Assembly: GCA_046349915.1 (NCBI GenBank)
Contig: JAXMBL010000005.1
Span: 1 to 64,000, forward strand
Reading direction: 5' to 3'
Origin: CAIXSC01 sp046349915
GTDB lineage: Bacteria > Planctomycetota > Planctomycetia > Pirellulales > Pirellulaceae
DNA length: 64,000 nt
Shown here: positions 8,087 through 16,003 of the stretch, piece by piece
Numbering within the stretch: position 1 is the stretch's first letter
Layout of the letters: each line of letters starts with the position of its first letter
The notes under the pieces: model-generated
The model's database searches: none
What the model was told of the DNA's origin: nothing
The model's input: only the letters and a program-made list of their open reading frames with translations
Position numbers and translations under genes: made by a program

Positions 8087-10216
8087 ATGAGCAGGCGACG
8101 GCAGTTCATTTTCGGTTGTTGGGCGTTTGTCGCGTCGATGATCGCGGCGAGCGGCGCGGGCATATCGCCCGATAGCGCGAGCGGGGCGGACAAAGAAGCG
8201 GCGGCAGGCGCATCGCGGCCCAATTTTGTCTTTCTTTACACCGACGACCAGCGCTGGGATGCGTTGGGCGTGGTGCAACGAGAGCAGGGGAAGGGAGGCC
8301 GCTTCCCGTGGCTCGAATCTCCACGGCTCGACCAATTGGCCGCCCAAGGCGTGCGTTTTCGCAATGCGTTCGTGGTGACTGCGTTGTGTGCACCCAGTCG
8401 AGCCGCGTTTTTGACCGGCCAGTATGGTCATATCAACGGCGTCGTCAACAACCATACGCCTTTCTCGGAGACGGCCGTCACGCATGCATCGTTAATGCGC
8501 GGAGCCGGTTACCGCACAGGCTATATCGGCAAATGGCATATGGGGAGTCAGTCGGGTCAGCGACCGGGATTTGATTACTCGGCGAGCTTCATTGGCCAGG
8601 GGGTGTACTTCGATTGTCCCGTCGAGGTGAACGGCGAGAAAACGGCGACTCGCGGTTGGATTGACGATGTATCGACCGACTACGCGATTCAGTTCATCGA
8701 GGAGAATAAGTCTCGCCCGTTCTCGTTGGTGGTCGGCTTCAAGACGTGCCATGGCCCGTTCACTCCGCCACCGCGGGCCGCCGCAACGTATGGCGAAGCG
8801 CGAGCGCGGGTGGTTCCCAACTTGTCGACCCCGGCGATTTACCGCGACGCCGCCTCGCCAGTTGCTGCGCCGGCCAAGAAGAAAAAGAAAGCAAATGCAC
8901 CCGTTCCATCTGCTCCACCCACTCCACAAGCGGCGGACTCGGACGAGGGAGTGCCTACCAATCTCGGCATGTTCCGCGGACTGCGCGCGATCGACGAGAA
9001 CGTCGGCCGCCTGCTCGACGCGCTCGAACGCCTCGGGCTGACCGAAAACACCGTGGTCGCTTACTCGAGCGACAATGGCTATTACCTGGGCGAGCATGGA
9101 CTGGGAGACAAACGGACGGCTTACGACGAGAGCATGCGAATCCCGTTGCTGGTCCGCTATCCAAAGTTAGTGACCGCCGGGCTCACGATCGACGATTTGG
9201 TCTTGAACATCGATCTCGCTCCGACCTGGCTCGATTTGGCCGGAGTGTCGATCCCCGAGTCGATGCAGGGGAGAAGTTGGCGGCCGTTGTTGGTTGGCGA
9301 GCGGCCCGAGCCGGCGTGGCGCGAATCGTTTTTCTATTCGTACTTTCGCGAGGGACGATTTGCCGCGCCGACGGTGACCGCTGTGCGCACGGGTCGAGCG
9401 AAGTTGATCAAGTATCCGGGGCGCGACGACTGGACCGAGTTGTTTGATTTGTCGACCGACCCCTACGAAACTCGAAATTTGTTCGGCGACGCGACGCGAG
9501 CCGACTTGCGAGAGCAGTTGGAAGCGGAATACGCTCGCCAGTTGGCGGCGGCTCGGTATGCAGTGCCAGCGTTTGCGGATGAACGCCAGGAAACCGCTCG
9601 GGCCAAGGAACGGCAAGCGAAGCCGGTCAGCGGTTGGGTGCTCGACTTGAGCGCCGATCGTTTGGAAGGGCAACGAGCGTTGGACGCATCGTCGCATGCG
9701 AACCACGGCGTGGCTCGCGATGTCACCAAGGTCAAAGGCCGAGACGAGCGGTTCGCATTCCAGTTTGACGGAACCAGCGTGATCGAGGTCGACAACTCGA
9801 CCAGCCTGGACCCGAGCGACGCCCCATGGCTGGTGGAGGCGACTGTGCGAGCCGACTCGGACGGAGTGATCGTCGCGAGGGGTGGGCAGACGCTGGGCTA
9901 TTCGCTGCTGATTCGCGATGGAAAGCCGACGTTTGCGTATCGAGCGGGACCGGGGGTGCGCACGATCGCGGGGAGTGAGTCGATCCTAGGTCGTTGGGTG
10001 ACGGTGGCGGGGAGTATTGATGCGGAGAAGCGGCTGACGTTGACGGTCGACGGCCAGGTTGTGGCGTCGGGTCGGGCGGTGGAATGGATCCATAAAGACC
10101 CGAACGACAAGATGGAGATCGGCGCCGACCTCCGTTCGACGGTGGTCGAGAACTCACCGCCCCGTTTCCGCGGCCTGATCGAACGAGTGCGAGTGCGTTC
10201 GGGGTCGAGTCCGTGA
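8087..10216 (+). CDS. Type I sulfatase with C-terminal LamG-like domain
   Basis: 709 aa exported sulfatase. Start ATG 8087 follows a strong AGGGAGG site; a hydrophobic segment FIFGCWAFVASMIAASGAG is the signal peptide. Sulfatase marks: PNFVFLYTDDQRWDAL (metal Asp pair), CAPSRAAFLTGQYG with the Cys (about residue 101) that becomes formylglycine, GYIGKWHMG, and SSDNGYYLGEHGL. An insert rich in Lys, Pro and Ala near residues 260-285 (AKKKKKANAPVPSAPPTPQA) interrupts the catalytic domain and is probably a surface loop. Residues from about 515 on form a concanavalin/LamG-like domain that may bind polysaccharide. Expected role: desulfation of marine sulfated glycans. No sulfatase-maturing enzyme is present in the window. 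Confidence 0.93.
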   Translation: MSRRRQFIFGCWAFVASMIAASGAGISPDSASGADKEAAAGASRPNFVFLYTDDQRWDALGVVQREQGKGGRFPWLESPRLDQLAAQGVRFRNAFVVTALCAPSRAAFLTGQYGHINGVVNNHTPFSETAVTHASLMRGAGYRTGYIGKWHMGSQSGQRPGFDYSASFIGQGVYFDCPVEVNGEKTATRGWIDDVSTDYAIQFIEENKSRPFSLVVGFKTCHGPFTPPPRAAATYGEARARVVPNLSTPAIYRDAASPVAAPAKKKKKANAPVPSAPPTPQAADSDEGVPTNLGMFRGLRAIDENVGRLLDALERLGLTENTVVAYSSDNGYYLGEHGLGDKRTAYDESMRIPLLVRYPKLVTAGLTIDDLVLNIDLAPTWLDLAGVSIPESMQGRSWRPLLVGERPEPAWRESFFYSYFREGRFAAPTVTAVRTGRAKLIKYPGRDDWTELFDLSTDPYETRNLFGDATRADLREQLEAEYARQLAAARYAVPAFADERQETARAKERQAKPVSGWVLDLSADRLEGQRALDASSHANHGVARDVTKVKGRDERFAFQFDGTSVIEVDNSTSLDPSDAPWLVEATVRADSDGVIVARGGQTLGYSLLIRDGKPTFAYRAGPGVRTIAGSESILGRWVTVAGSIDAEKRLTLTVDGQVVASGRAVEWIHKDPNDKMEIGADLRSTVVENSPPRFRGLIERVRVRSGSSP

Positions 10217-10343
10217 AGGGAGAGGGTGGCGAGCGAGCGCCTCGTCGAGTTCCCGTGGAAGTCTCGGCGGCAGTCTTTTTTCGTGGTGAGGATTGTAGGG
10301 GCGAGCGGACGGTTTAGGGCGTGGAGCGTCCGCACGGAGCCCC

Positions 10344-10371
10344 TTGTCCGGCCGGTTATTTCTGGTAATTT
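10344..10371 (+). promoter_or_regulatory. Probable original promoter of the tRNA gene, now orphaned
   Basis: TTGTCC and TAATTT separated by 16 bp, about 25 bp before the truncated tRNA start at 10397. It now drives only a 5' tRNA fragment. Confidence 0.4.
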
Positions 10372-10392
10372 AACACCGTCGTTCGCGACATG

Positions 10393-10435
10393 GTTTGGCG
10401 GAGTAGCTCAGTTGGTTAGAGCAGCGGAATCATAA
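10393..10435 (+). repeat. Left attachment repeat (attL-like): truncated 5' half of tRNA(CAT)
   Basis: 43 bp identical to 22689-22731. It contains tRNA positions from the acceptor 5' strand through the D arm and the anticodon CAT, then switches to unrelated sequence (AGCAACCGCG), so the tRNA copy here is broken. Confidence 0.93.
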
Positions 10436-10547
10436 AGCAACCGCGACCAACTGCAAAAACGAGCGAAAAAGCCTTGTTTTCTAGGGTCAAACGCATCTTG
10501 TGACCCACCCCGAAAAGTGGCCAGAAATAGCCAAAAATAGCCGTCAA

Positions 10548-10565
10548 GGTTGTAGGACTACAACC
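10548..10565. promoter_or_regulatory. Left inverted GTTGTAG motif (putative integrase arm site)
   Basis: Palindrome GGTTGTAGGACTACAACC, 113 bp inside the left attachment repeat. The same GTTGTAG 7-mer occurs five times (both orientations) in 22553-22637 beside the right repeat, the arrangement expected for recombinase or excisionase arm-type sites. Confidence 0.45.
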
Positions 10566-10595
10566 AAGAAATTTTCCGCCCCCCTGGTGCCGATC

Positions 10596-10865
10596 AACTT
10601 GTAACCGTTACAAGTTCCCCCACAAACAGTGGGCAAGCTCGTGTCGTCGATCCGACTACAGCCGCAGTCGGGAAACGGGCTTGCATCGTGTAAGCCCGTT
10701 TTTGTCGTCATTGAAAACGGGGTCGCACGATGCGACTCCGTTTCAAGCTCTCGCCAAAAGTGGAATCCCATCGTGGGAGTCCGCTGGTGCGCCTTGTAAC
10801 ATCGTGTAACAGGGGGTTGCCGGCTAACCAAGTGGATGGAACCAATTGGTTCCACTGATGCCGGC
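10596..10865. other. Array of seven consecutive hairpins at the left end of the element
   Basis: Stem-loops at 10596-10616, 10619-10633, 10652-10671, 10675-10699 (followed by TTTTT), 10717-10741, 10762-10782, and a nested one at 10819-10865 with inner palindrome TGGAACCAATTGGTTCCA (10837-10854) inside GCCGGC arms. Three of the loops carry ATCGTG or its complement (10684-10690, 10726-10732, 10769-10775), as does the unpaired linker at 10800-10806. The 10675 and 10717 stems look like intrinsic terminators, so the array could end the leftward late transcript; a structured RNA or single-strand origin is an alternative. Confidence 0.7.
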
Positions 10866-11258
10866 CGCATTACCGCCCCGCTAACGCATCGCCACGTTCA
10901 ACGAGTCCTATGTCGACTTACTCGGTCCGCGCTCGCTGGCGGGGCGTATAGGGAGGCGGTTCGTCTACTCGCCAGGAGGTGTTGTGCGTGGTGACCGTCG
11001 GCATTGGGAGTCTGACAAAAAAAACCAAAAAAACTTGCCCGGCGCTTGTCCGCTTCCCGGTTGCTTTGCGACTGACGAGATGCCGGTTGTGGGGATCGGC
11101 TCGACGGCCGATCGGTTTACCTCGGATCGGTACCCTGGTGATTTGCTCGACCGACGCCCACCCATCCCGTGGTCATCGGCCGCAGCCACCCACAGCAATT
11201 CGGGGCGTTAGAAACCCCTTCATGCGATGTGGGAATTAACATATAGGCAGCCGGGTAG
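10866..11258. other. No gene seen
   Basis: About 390 bp between the hairpin array and the last accessory gene. Short frames exist on both strands but none has a convincing ribosome-binding site or family motif. Confidence 0.5.
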
Positions 11259-11765
11259 TTACTGGCCTAAAGGCGCGATCATCTTGAGGTGTCCGAGGGC
11301 TGTCACGTCGCTAAGTTCCTGAAAACCGTGCGAAAGATAGAGCGATTTTGCGCGTGCATTGCCTGGGTGCACAGTAAGAACCAATCGCACAGCTTTCAAC
11401 GATCTTGCACGTGCAATCAGGTCCCCCAGAATCTGGTGTGAATAACGAGTCTCGTCAATTCCCTTAGGTTCCCCCTGGAATTTACAGGCGATTGCCATTT
11501 GAGGGATAATAGCTACGGCTCCGTCAAAATTCGGCCATTTTGTTAATCCCAAAGATCCAAAACCCACCAATACATCATCTGGGTCGAAGTAAAGCCAAAC
11601 GTTCGTCCCCCTTTTAATGGAACGAAACACTCCGAACTGGTCGCTCTCGGAAGCTTGAATCCAATCACTAGCGGCTACTGCCCAGGAGTCGCTGCCGCAA
11701 TAAAATCCTTTCACAAGGTCAGCGTGATTAGACGAAAAACTATCAGACGCCAGAATTCTAGGCAT
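11259..11765 (-). CDS. GNAT-like acetyltransferase, last gene of the accessory operon
   Basis: 168 aa. The second half carries a GNAT ending: RLVLTVHPGNARAKSLYLSHGFQELSD matches the family's beta-strand plus N-x-x-A-x-x-L-Y-x-x-x-G-F motif. The acetyl-CoA loop is atypical (KGIDETRYSHQILGDLIARA), so activity is less sure than for the two GNATs at the left of the window. Starts 17 bp after the HicB-like gene, in an operon with the DUF6941-like gene. GNAT toxins of toxin-antitoxin pairs have similar size, but the partner here is not the usual ribbon-helix-helix protein. Confidence 0.65.
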   Translation of the reverse strand: MPRILASDSFSSNHADLVKGFYCGSDSWAVAASDWIQASESDQFGVFRSIKRGTNVWLYFDPDDVLVGFGSLGLTKWPNFDGAVAIIPQMAIACKFQGEPKGIDETRYSHQILGDLIARARSLKAVRLVLTVHPGNARAKSLYLSHGFQELSDVTALGHLKMIAPLGQ

Positions 11766-11782
11766 GTTTTGCGAACCACAGA

Positions 11783-12247
11783 CTATCGTTTTCTCTGCGG
11801 AAGAATACTTCCCGGCGGCGCTATCCGGCCCGACGATTCAATTTCCTTCAGCCTGAGGATATCAGCCTGTGTCAGGAAGTCCTCTGAATAGGCTGCATCG
11901 GGGTCTTGTTCACCCAGATCTACGAGGATCAACCGTTCACTCACCTCTTTAGGCTTTTCAAGCATCGACGGATCTAGAGCAGGAAACATTGATTGCCAAC
12001 TGCCTAGCCGGAAGGCAACGTGCTTTGCGTATTCAGCGCGAACCACCTTAATCGCATCCTCTTCCGTTTCCGCTTCAACCTCAACACTCGGGATACGAGG
12101 AATGGTCGCGATGTACGAAGAACCTCTTCGCCCGATCCACACCCGACATTGAAATGCATTTGTGGGTTGAAACCAATTGAGGCGTTCTACCACTACAGAT
12201 CGGGATTGGGACTTGCTTGGCTCTTCATGGTCATTTAACGTCGCCAT
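11783..12247 (-). CDS. Unknown protein with HicB-like central region
   Basis: 154 aa. The middle (SSYIATIPRIPSVEVEAETEEDAIKVVRAEYAKHV) has the pattern Y-x-A-x-x-P-x-x-P ... T-E-E-D-A of the HicB/antitoxin-type half-RNase-H fold. The N-terminus is charged and the C-terminus is helical, ending in a basic tail. It overlaps the end of the DUF6941-like gene by 17 bp and precedes the GNAT gene by 17 bp, so the three are co-transcribed. An antitoxin or sensor role is possible but unproven; I do not recognise a named family. Confidence 0.6.
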   Translation of the reverse strand: MATLNDHEEPSKSQSRSVVVERLNWFQPTNAFQCRVWIGRRGSSYIATIPRIPSVEVEAETEEDAIKVVRAEYAKHVAFRLGSWQSMFPALDPSMLEKPKEVSERLILVDLGEQDPDAAYSEDFLTQADILRLKEIESSGRIAPPGSILPQRKR

Positions 12248-12683
12248 CTGTTAACTCCTCAACTTGAACGCGAAGAGACCCCAGCAGTTCGTCGTCGCAA
12301 AGCAATTCAAGGGCGTGAGTCCCAGGCTTTCGCACAGGAAGTTTTGGAAGCGGAAGAATGAGTTCTACCGTCACCAACGGATCATCAGATTCAACGCGAA
12401 ATGTCGTGTGAAGCAGCGTCTGGTCGTCCGCTAATTCGACGTAGCGAACTGAGAATTCCACCGATCCTCGAACTTCAGTCAGACTAACAAACGCGAACGG
12501 TGATCCAGACTCCTCTCCACCCTTCACTCTCGCCTTAATCTCGCCGTCGACAACCTCTCTCGTAATCTTCTTGGCACGACTAAAAAATACCCTATTGAAA
12601 ACACCGCAGATGATCTTCTTGCCCGTCGACTTGTCCTCGTAAACGTGATCGGCGAGCAAGAGAGCTTGAAGTACCGGTTTCAC
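12231..12683 (-). CDS. DUF6941-like protein
   Basis: About 150 aa from a GTG start giving VKPVLQALLLADHVYEDKSTGKKIICGVFNRVFF, the opening I associate with DUF6941 proteins; the longer frame to 12776 adds a leader without family resemblance and the upstream ribosome-binding site is weak, so the start is uncertain. The rest is beta-rich (SVEFSVRYVELADDQTLL, PGTHALELLCDDELLGSLRVQVEEL). It is the first gene of the accessory operon. Molecular function of the family is unknown. Confidence 0.65.
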   Translation of the reverse strand: MKPVLQALLLADHVYEDKSTGKKIICGVFNRVFFSRAKKITREVVDGEIKARVKGGEESGSPFAFVSLTEVRGSVEFSVRYVELADDQTLLHTTFRVESDDPLVTVELILPLPKLPVRKPGTHALELLCDDELLGSLRVQVEELTDGDVK

Positions 12684-13054
12684 AATGACACCAAGCCGGG
12701 TACGTTGTCCAAGAACACTGCGCCAAGAACAGCCAAAAAACGTTACGGAACCACGGATCGTCACATTAAGGGCCAAACTTGACGCTACTCACGAGAATCC
12801 CCTGATTCAAGGAACAAAATCGAGTGATTTTCACGACAAACTGGGAAATTCACTGTACTTACGTTATCGCGCCCGCGTCCCGGCGTCAATGGTTTGCAGA
12901 TGACAAGTGGTGCCAGACGCTTGAGCCAACAGCAGTTACGTTGACTGGACTGAAAACGCGAGCAAGCACTACGCCATCGCATTAGGGGCCGCCCGACGCA
13001 TCGAAAGCCAGATGCCAACCAAACGCGATCCTGGTCCATCCTATTGCGTCGTTT
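12684..13054. other. Intergenic region before the accessory operon
   Basis: About 370 bp between the capsid-side small genes and the DUF6941-like gene. No convincing gene; it probably holds the accessory operon promoter. Confidence 0.4.
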
Positions 13055-13261
13055 TCACGCCACGGCGCCGAGAATCGAGCCTAACGCGGTTTCGTGGACT
13101 TCCACGTCCTCGAACAGCGTCCCAGTGATGCGCAGCGTAAACCAGCGTCCTGGTTGACGTCCCCGCAGGTTGCCACGTTCAACAGTCTCGACCGCCACCA
13201 CTCGCCCCTCGCGAGTTACGCCACGGTCCCGAAATGCAACTTGGTCGCCGATGTGAACCAT
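13055..13261 (-). CDS. Small unknown protein of the capsid cluster
   Basis: 68 aa, MVHIGDQVAFRDRGVTREGRVVAVE followed by GRWFTLRITGTLFEDVEVHETALGSILG. The all-beta pattern suggests a small SH3/KOW-like barrel. It begins 6 bp after the stop of the zinc-ribbon gene, last in the run of small genes downstream of the capsid gene. Small barrel proteins are common among phage head genes, but no specific family is recognised. Confidence 0.55.
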   Translation of the reverse strand: MVHIGDQVAFRDRGVTREGRVVAVETVERGNLRGRQPGRWFTLRITGTLFEDVEVHETALGSILGAVA

Positions 13262-13267
13262 CGCTAT

Positions 13268-13495
13268 TTACTCCACGCAAATTGAGAACCGCGCGCCGCA
13301 GTCGAGACACGCCCCGGTCCCGGAATGAAACCAACTTTGCCCCGCCGCAGTTGGCCAACGAACGACGCTAGTTCGCGGGCTATCGCAGTCGGGGCAGGGC
13401 GGTAGTTCAACCTCTTCCCCGTCGACGAACGGCTCGCGAGAACCACGGTTGCGGTTCGACGGGTGGCGCGGGTCGAGCGACGGGGGCGGGTTCAT
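13268..13495 (-). CDS. Small zinc-ribbon protein of the capsid cluster
   Basis: 75 aa from the Met at 13495 (another in-frame Met at 13507). Two Cys pairs, CPDC and CLDCGARF, near residues 40 and 67 form a probable zinc ribbon. Its 5' part overlaps the neighbouring 52-aa gene by about 90 bp in another frame, both frames being Pro/Arg-rich there. Followed 6 bp later by the 68-aa gene. Possibly nucleic-acid binding; function unknown. Confidence 0.5.
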   Translation of the reverse strand: MNPPPSLDPRHPSNRNRGSREPFVDGEEVELPPCPDCDSPRTSVVRWPTAAGQSWFHSGTGACLDCGARFSICVE

Positions 13496-13565
13496 TCGGT
13501 AGTGCATCGTCGAGCCACTCCGCCAACTTGTGCAATTGAATTGCAAGAAAACTACGCCATGTCAT
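13407..13565 (-). CDS. Very small gene (52 aa) downstream of the capsid gene
   Basis: MTWRSFLAIQLHKLAEWLDDALP forms an amphipathic helix, followed by a Pro-rich stretch (APVARPAPPVEPQP) and a basic tail (RAVRRRGRG). GAGGG lies 8-9 bp before the ATG. The helix plus basic tail would suit a capsid-internal or DNA-contacting protein. Below the usual annotation cut-off and overlapping the next gene, so existence is only moderately supported. Confidence 0.45.
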   Translation of the reverse strand: MTWRSFLAIQLHKLAEWLDDALPNEPAPVARPAPPVEPQPWFSRAVRRRGRG

Positions 13566-13663
13566 GGGATGCCCTCGGGAAACGAGCCGGGCGGGGCAGT
13601 GAGCATTACCCAACTGCCCGCCCGACTTCGCAGCCGCGCGGAGGTCGCGGCGGCGGACCCCTA

Positions 13664-14701
13664 TCAAGTGGTCGAGTAATAGAGCGGGCGGAAGTCGAGC
13701 GCGGCCGCTCCGATGTCCACCACTGCATCGAAACATTTTCCCCATTGCCCGTTCGTCAGATCCGATTCACGGATTGTCGGCCGCAACGAGCCGTTCAATC
13801 CCGAGACGACGAGCCCCGGCCGCTGCGGGGCGGCCAATAACCACGATGTGGCGCTGCCCTCGACGATGGTGTCAGAGTTCGGGTCGATGACGCCCTTGGT
13901 CCCCAGTCGGCTTTCTACGCGGACTTCCAAGTCCTGATCGTCGTCCAGCATGAGGTTACGCGCCGCCTTCCGCGCGACGGTCGCGAGGAGAGGATTCACG
14001 ATGAGAAACTTCGGTCCCAAGTTGATGTGAATCGAGTCCCCATGTTTTGCATCCTGAAGCGTCTGCCCTGCCAGTGCGGACCATGCCGCCGCTAAGTTGT
14101 CCTCGGTCAATGTGACCGATCCCAAGTTCCCGTGATCGGCATGGAACAACGCGGTCGCGTCGTCGGCGAGCGTCGGATTACTCAAGAGCAGGGCATAGAG
14201 CAAGTCGAGTTTCACCCGCCGCGCCGCCGCTCCGAGTTCTCGCGCGGCCGCATCGACAACGCCCACCAACGAGCCGTTCACAATATCTTGCTCGTCGAGC
14301 GCCAACTGTCCCGCGTAGCGTGCGATGCGAATACGTTCCGATTGAACTCCCAGGGTCGCGTTCTCAGCCACCCCGCCGCGCGGTAGCTTTTCGAGTCGCG
14401 CTGCAACGTCGAACGCCATCAGGTCCGACCCGAGAAAATTGATGCTCGGGACTTCCGCGACCCATTCCACGGTCGAGTCTGGTTCACTGTCGTAGCCGCT
14501 CAAAATCATCGAGCCAACGCGACTGGTAAACGTCTCGGCGACTGCCGCCGACGATAAGGCCGTGCGAACGACTAGATCGGTCGCGGGCGGTAGCGGCTTG
14601 TTCATCGCACGCAGGCTGTACGCGCACGCGTCCGACCAGCTTCTAACCCTGCCGTCGTTGATTGCCTCATTCAATCCCCTGGTCAATTGGTGTCGATCCA
14701 T
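13664..14701 (-). CDS. Phage major capsid protein (gpT / HK97-like)
   Basis: 345 aa. Resembles Mu gpT-type major head proteins: an N-terminal helical segment, a central region SERIRIARYAGQLALDEQDIVNGSL, the family block LLSNPTLADDATALFHADHGNLG, and NLGPKFLIVNPLLATVARKAARNLM with the C-terminal ending SATSWLLAAPQRPGLVVSGLNG. No protease or scaffold domain is fused. ATG 14701 was preferred over TTG 14725 because GAAAGGA precedes it. It is the only recognisable virion gene in the element; the helper or packaging machinery is not encoded nearby. An encapsulin-like shell is an alternative reading. Confidence 0.78.
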   Translation of the reverse strand: MDRHQLTRGLNEAINDGRVRSWSDACAYSLRAMNKPLPPATDLVVRTALSSAAVAETFTSRVGSMILSGYDSEPDSTVEWVAEVPSINFLGSDLMAFDVAARLEKLPRGGVAENATLGVQSERIRIARYAGQLALDEQDIVNGSLVGVVDAAARELGAAARRVKLDLLYALLLSNPTLADDATALFHADHGNLGSVTLTEDNLAAAWSALAGQTLQDAKHGDSIHINLGPKFLIVNPLLATVARKAARNLMLDDDQDLEVRVESRLGTKGVIDPNSDTIVEGSATSWLLAAPQRPGLVVSGLNGSLRPTIRESDLTNGQWGKCFDAVVDIGAAALDFRPLYYSTT

Positions 14702-14714
14702 TTTCGTTTTCCTT

Positions 14715-15314
14715 TCAATTTTCAAAAACTGCCTTGAGTCGTTTGCGCGGCGCCGTTTCGACTTGCGGGGCGGTCACCTTGAGTTTCCAGGAATCCCGCC
14801 GATAGAACTCCAGCCCTCTTTCCCGAAACCATGCGAGGATGGCGTTGTCACAACCCGCGTCAATCTGTCGCGCTGGGGCGAGTCCGAACAACTCGCCAAA
14901 AGCTTGATGGATGCCCTTCAGGATGTAGGAGGCCGAATCGCCAATGCCGATCGACCGCAAGAGGTCATTGGCTTGGGCTGCCCTCTCTCGAATGCGTGCG
15001 GCCGCTTCCAGTGCGTCATCGCAGCTTTTCGGCTCGAAACGTCGCAGCGCTTCGAGCTCGCCGAGAACGATCGGCCGCCGCACCTTGGCGGCTTCCCCGG
15101 CTTCGTGCTCGGCCAACAACTCGCGACGTCTTTCGATGACGATCGCGACCAGTGGCAGCAAGTCGCGGGCGAATCCTCTTCGATCCAACCAACTAGCCGC
15201 ACTGTCAGCGTCGCCTGACTCGACGAGTTGTCGCAAGGCGCTCCAATCGTCGTCCTCAGTCGTGAAAACTGCCTTGATCCTGTCGAGCATGTTGCTTGTG
15301 GGTTTCGTTGCCAT
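14715..15314 (-). CDS. Helical protein upstream of the capsid gene (possible scaffold)
   Basis: 199 aa, almost entirely helical and charged (DLLPLVAIVIERRRELLAEHEAGEAAKV, DDALEAAARIRERAAQANDLL). No catalytic motif seen. It lies immediately before the capsid gene (13 bp gap), the place where scaffolding or head-maturation proteins normally sit in tailed phages, so a scaffold role is a positional inference. Starts 10 bp after the 59-aa gene with AAGG as ribosome-binding site. Confidence 0.65.
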   Translation of the reverse strand: MATKPTSNMLDRIKAVFTTEDDDWSALRQLVESGDADSAASWLDRRGFARDLLPLVAIVIERRRELLAEHEAGEAAKVRRPIVLGELEALRRFEPKSCDDALEAAARIRERAAQANDLLRSIGIGDSASYILKGIHQAFGELFGLAPARQIDAGCDNAILAWFRERGLEFYRRDSWKLKVTAPQVETAPRKRLKAVFEN

Positions 15315-15324
15315 GTCAGGGGCC

Positions 15325-15504
15325 TTATTGGTTGAAATATGCGCGAAGTTCCGCGACGCAAGCGGCGTGATAGTAGGTCAGGTCGTTCAAGCTGAAAGCC
15401 GGTCGGATGTCTCGGGCTTCAAGCGCTTCGAGAACGTCGCCGACCGACTTTTGAAAGAGTTGGGCGAGAAACCCCGTCGACAAATATTGTTGCCCGTTGT
15501 TCAT
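15325..15504 (-). CDS. 59-aa helix-turn-helix-like protein
   Basis: Starts MNNGQQYLSTGFLAQLFQ and ends VAELRAYFNQ. The segment STGFLAQLFQKSVGDVLEAL followed by NDLTYYH looks like a miniature MerR/excisionase-type winged HTH (helix, turn, recognition helix, short wing). CAGGG lies 5 bp before the ATG. Ten bp from the next gene, so it is part of the capsid operon, where such small HTH proteins can act as terminase-small-subunit-like DNA-recognition proteins; that role is speculative. Confidence 0.6.
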   Translation of the reverse strand: MNNGQQYLSTGFLAQLFQKSVGDVLEALEARDIRPAFSLNDLTYYHAACVAELRAYFNQ

Positions 15505-15553
15505 GCCCTGAAGGATAGCGGCGTCGCGTTTCGTTTTTCCAAAAGCTGGAAAA

Positions 15554-15796
15554 TCACTCGAAGATTATTCGCATGCGCTGACCACAGTCCGAGCATCGAG
15601 CATGCCGTTCTATGACGTCTTCATGTCGATCGGTGTGCTGTGTCCGCAACCGCAAGCTGCCACAAAATGCACAACGCGGGGCGGCTACGAAAACGTAGGT
15701 CAACCCCTTCTTTGTCGGTGTAACTCGTTGCTGTGCAACAGGTTTGCATTCGTCGGCCGACTGTACTTGCAATCGCGTTGAAGTGATCCCGCCCAT
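15554..15796 (-). CDS. Small zinc-finger protein (Ogr/Delta-like ribbon)
   Basis: 80 aa from ATG 15796, which has a strong GGAGGAGG upstream. The C-terminal half has CAFCGSLRLRT and RHARCSDCGQRMRIIFE, two Cys pairs about 24 residues apart with an aromatic ending. The spacing recalls the Ogr/Delta late-gene activators of P2/P4-type phages and satellites, but the resemblance is by pattern only. It sits directly ahead of the capsid-side genes, a suitable place for a late activator. Confidence 0.6.
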   Translation of the reverse strand: MGGITSTRLQVQSADECKPVAQQRVTPTKKGLTYVFVAAPRCAFCGSLRLRTQHTDRHEDVIERHARCSDCGQRMRIIFE

Positions 15797-16003
15797 ATCG
15801 CCCCCTCCTCCAGGTGGAAATATCCAAACAGTGTGTGACCCCCGCAAGGTTGGGCCAGTGTTGGAGTTACGTCGATTTCCCCCAAGGACCCGCTACCCCA
15901 GGGGCTCTAAAATCGCATTAGACGCGTCCTGTCGACTTTTCGACTGAGATGCCACGGGAAGCCCTTAGCGTGCGTTAGCGAGCCGGTAATGCGTTCCTGT
16001 AGG

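Noticed and set aside
10596..10865. Integron attC array
   Set aside because: The stems lack paired RYYYAAC/GTTRRRY core sites and there is no integron integrase; the recombinase is a phage-type enzyme with a tRNA core.
10544..10870. 108-codon minus-strand frame
   Set aside because: Covers the hairpin array; residue pattern is dictated by the palindromes and there is no ribosome-binding site.
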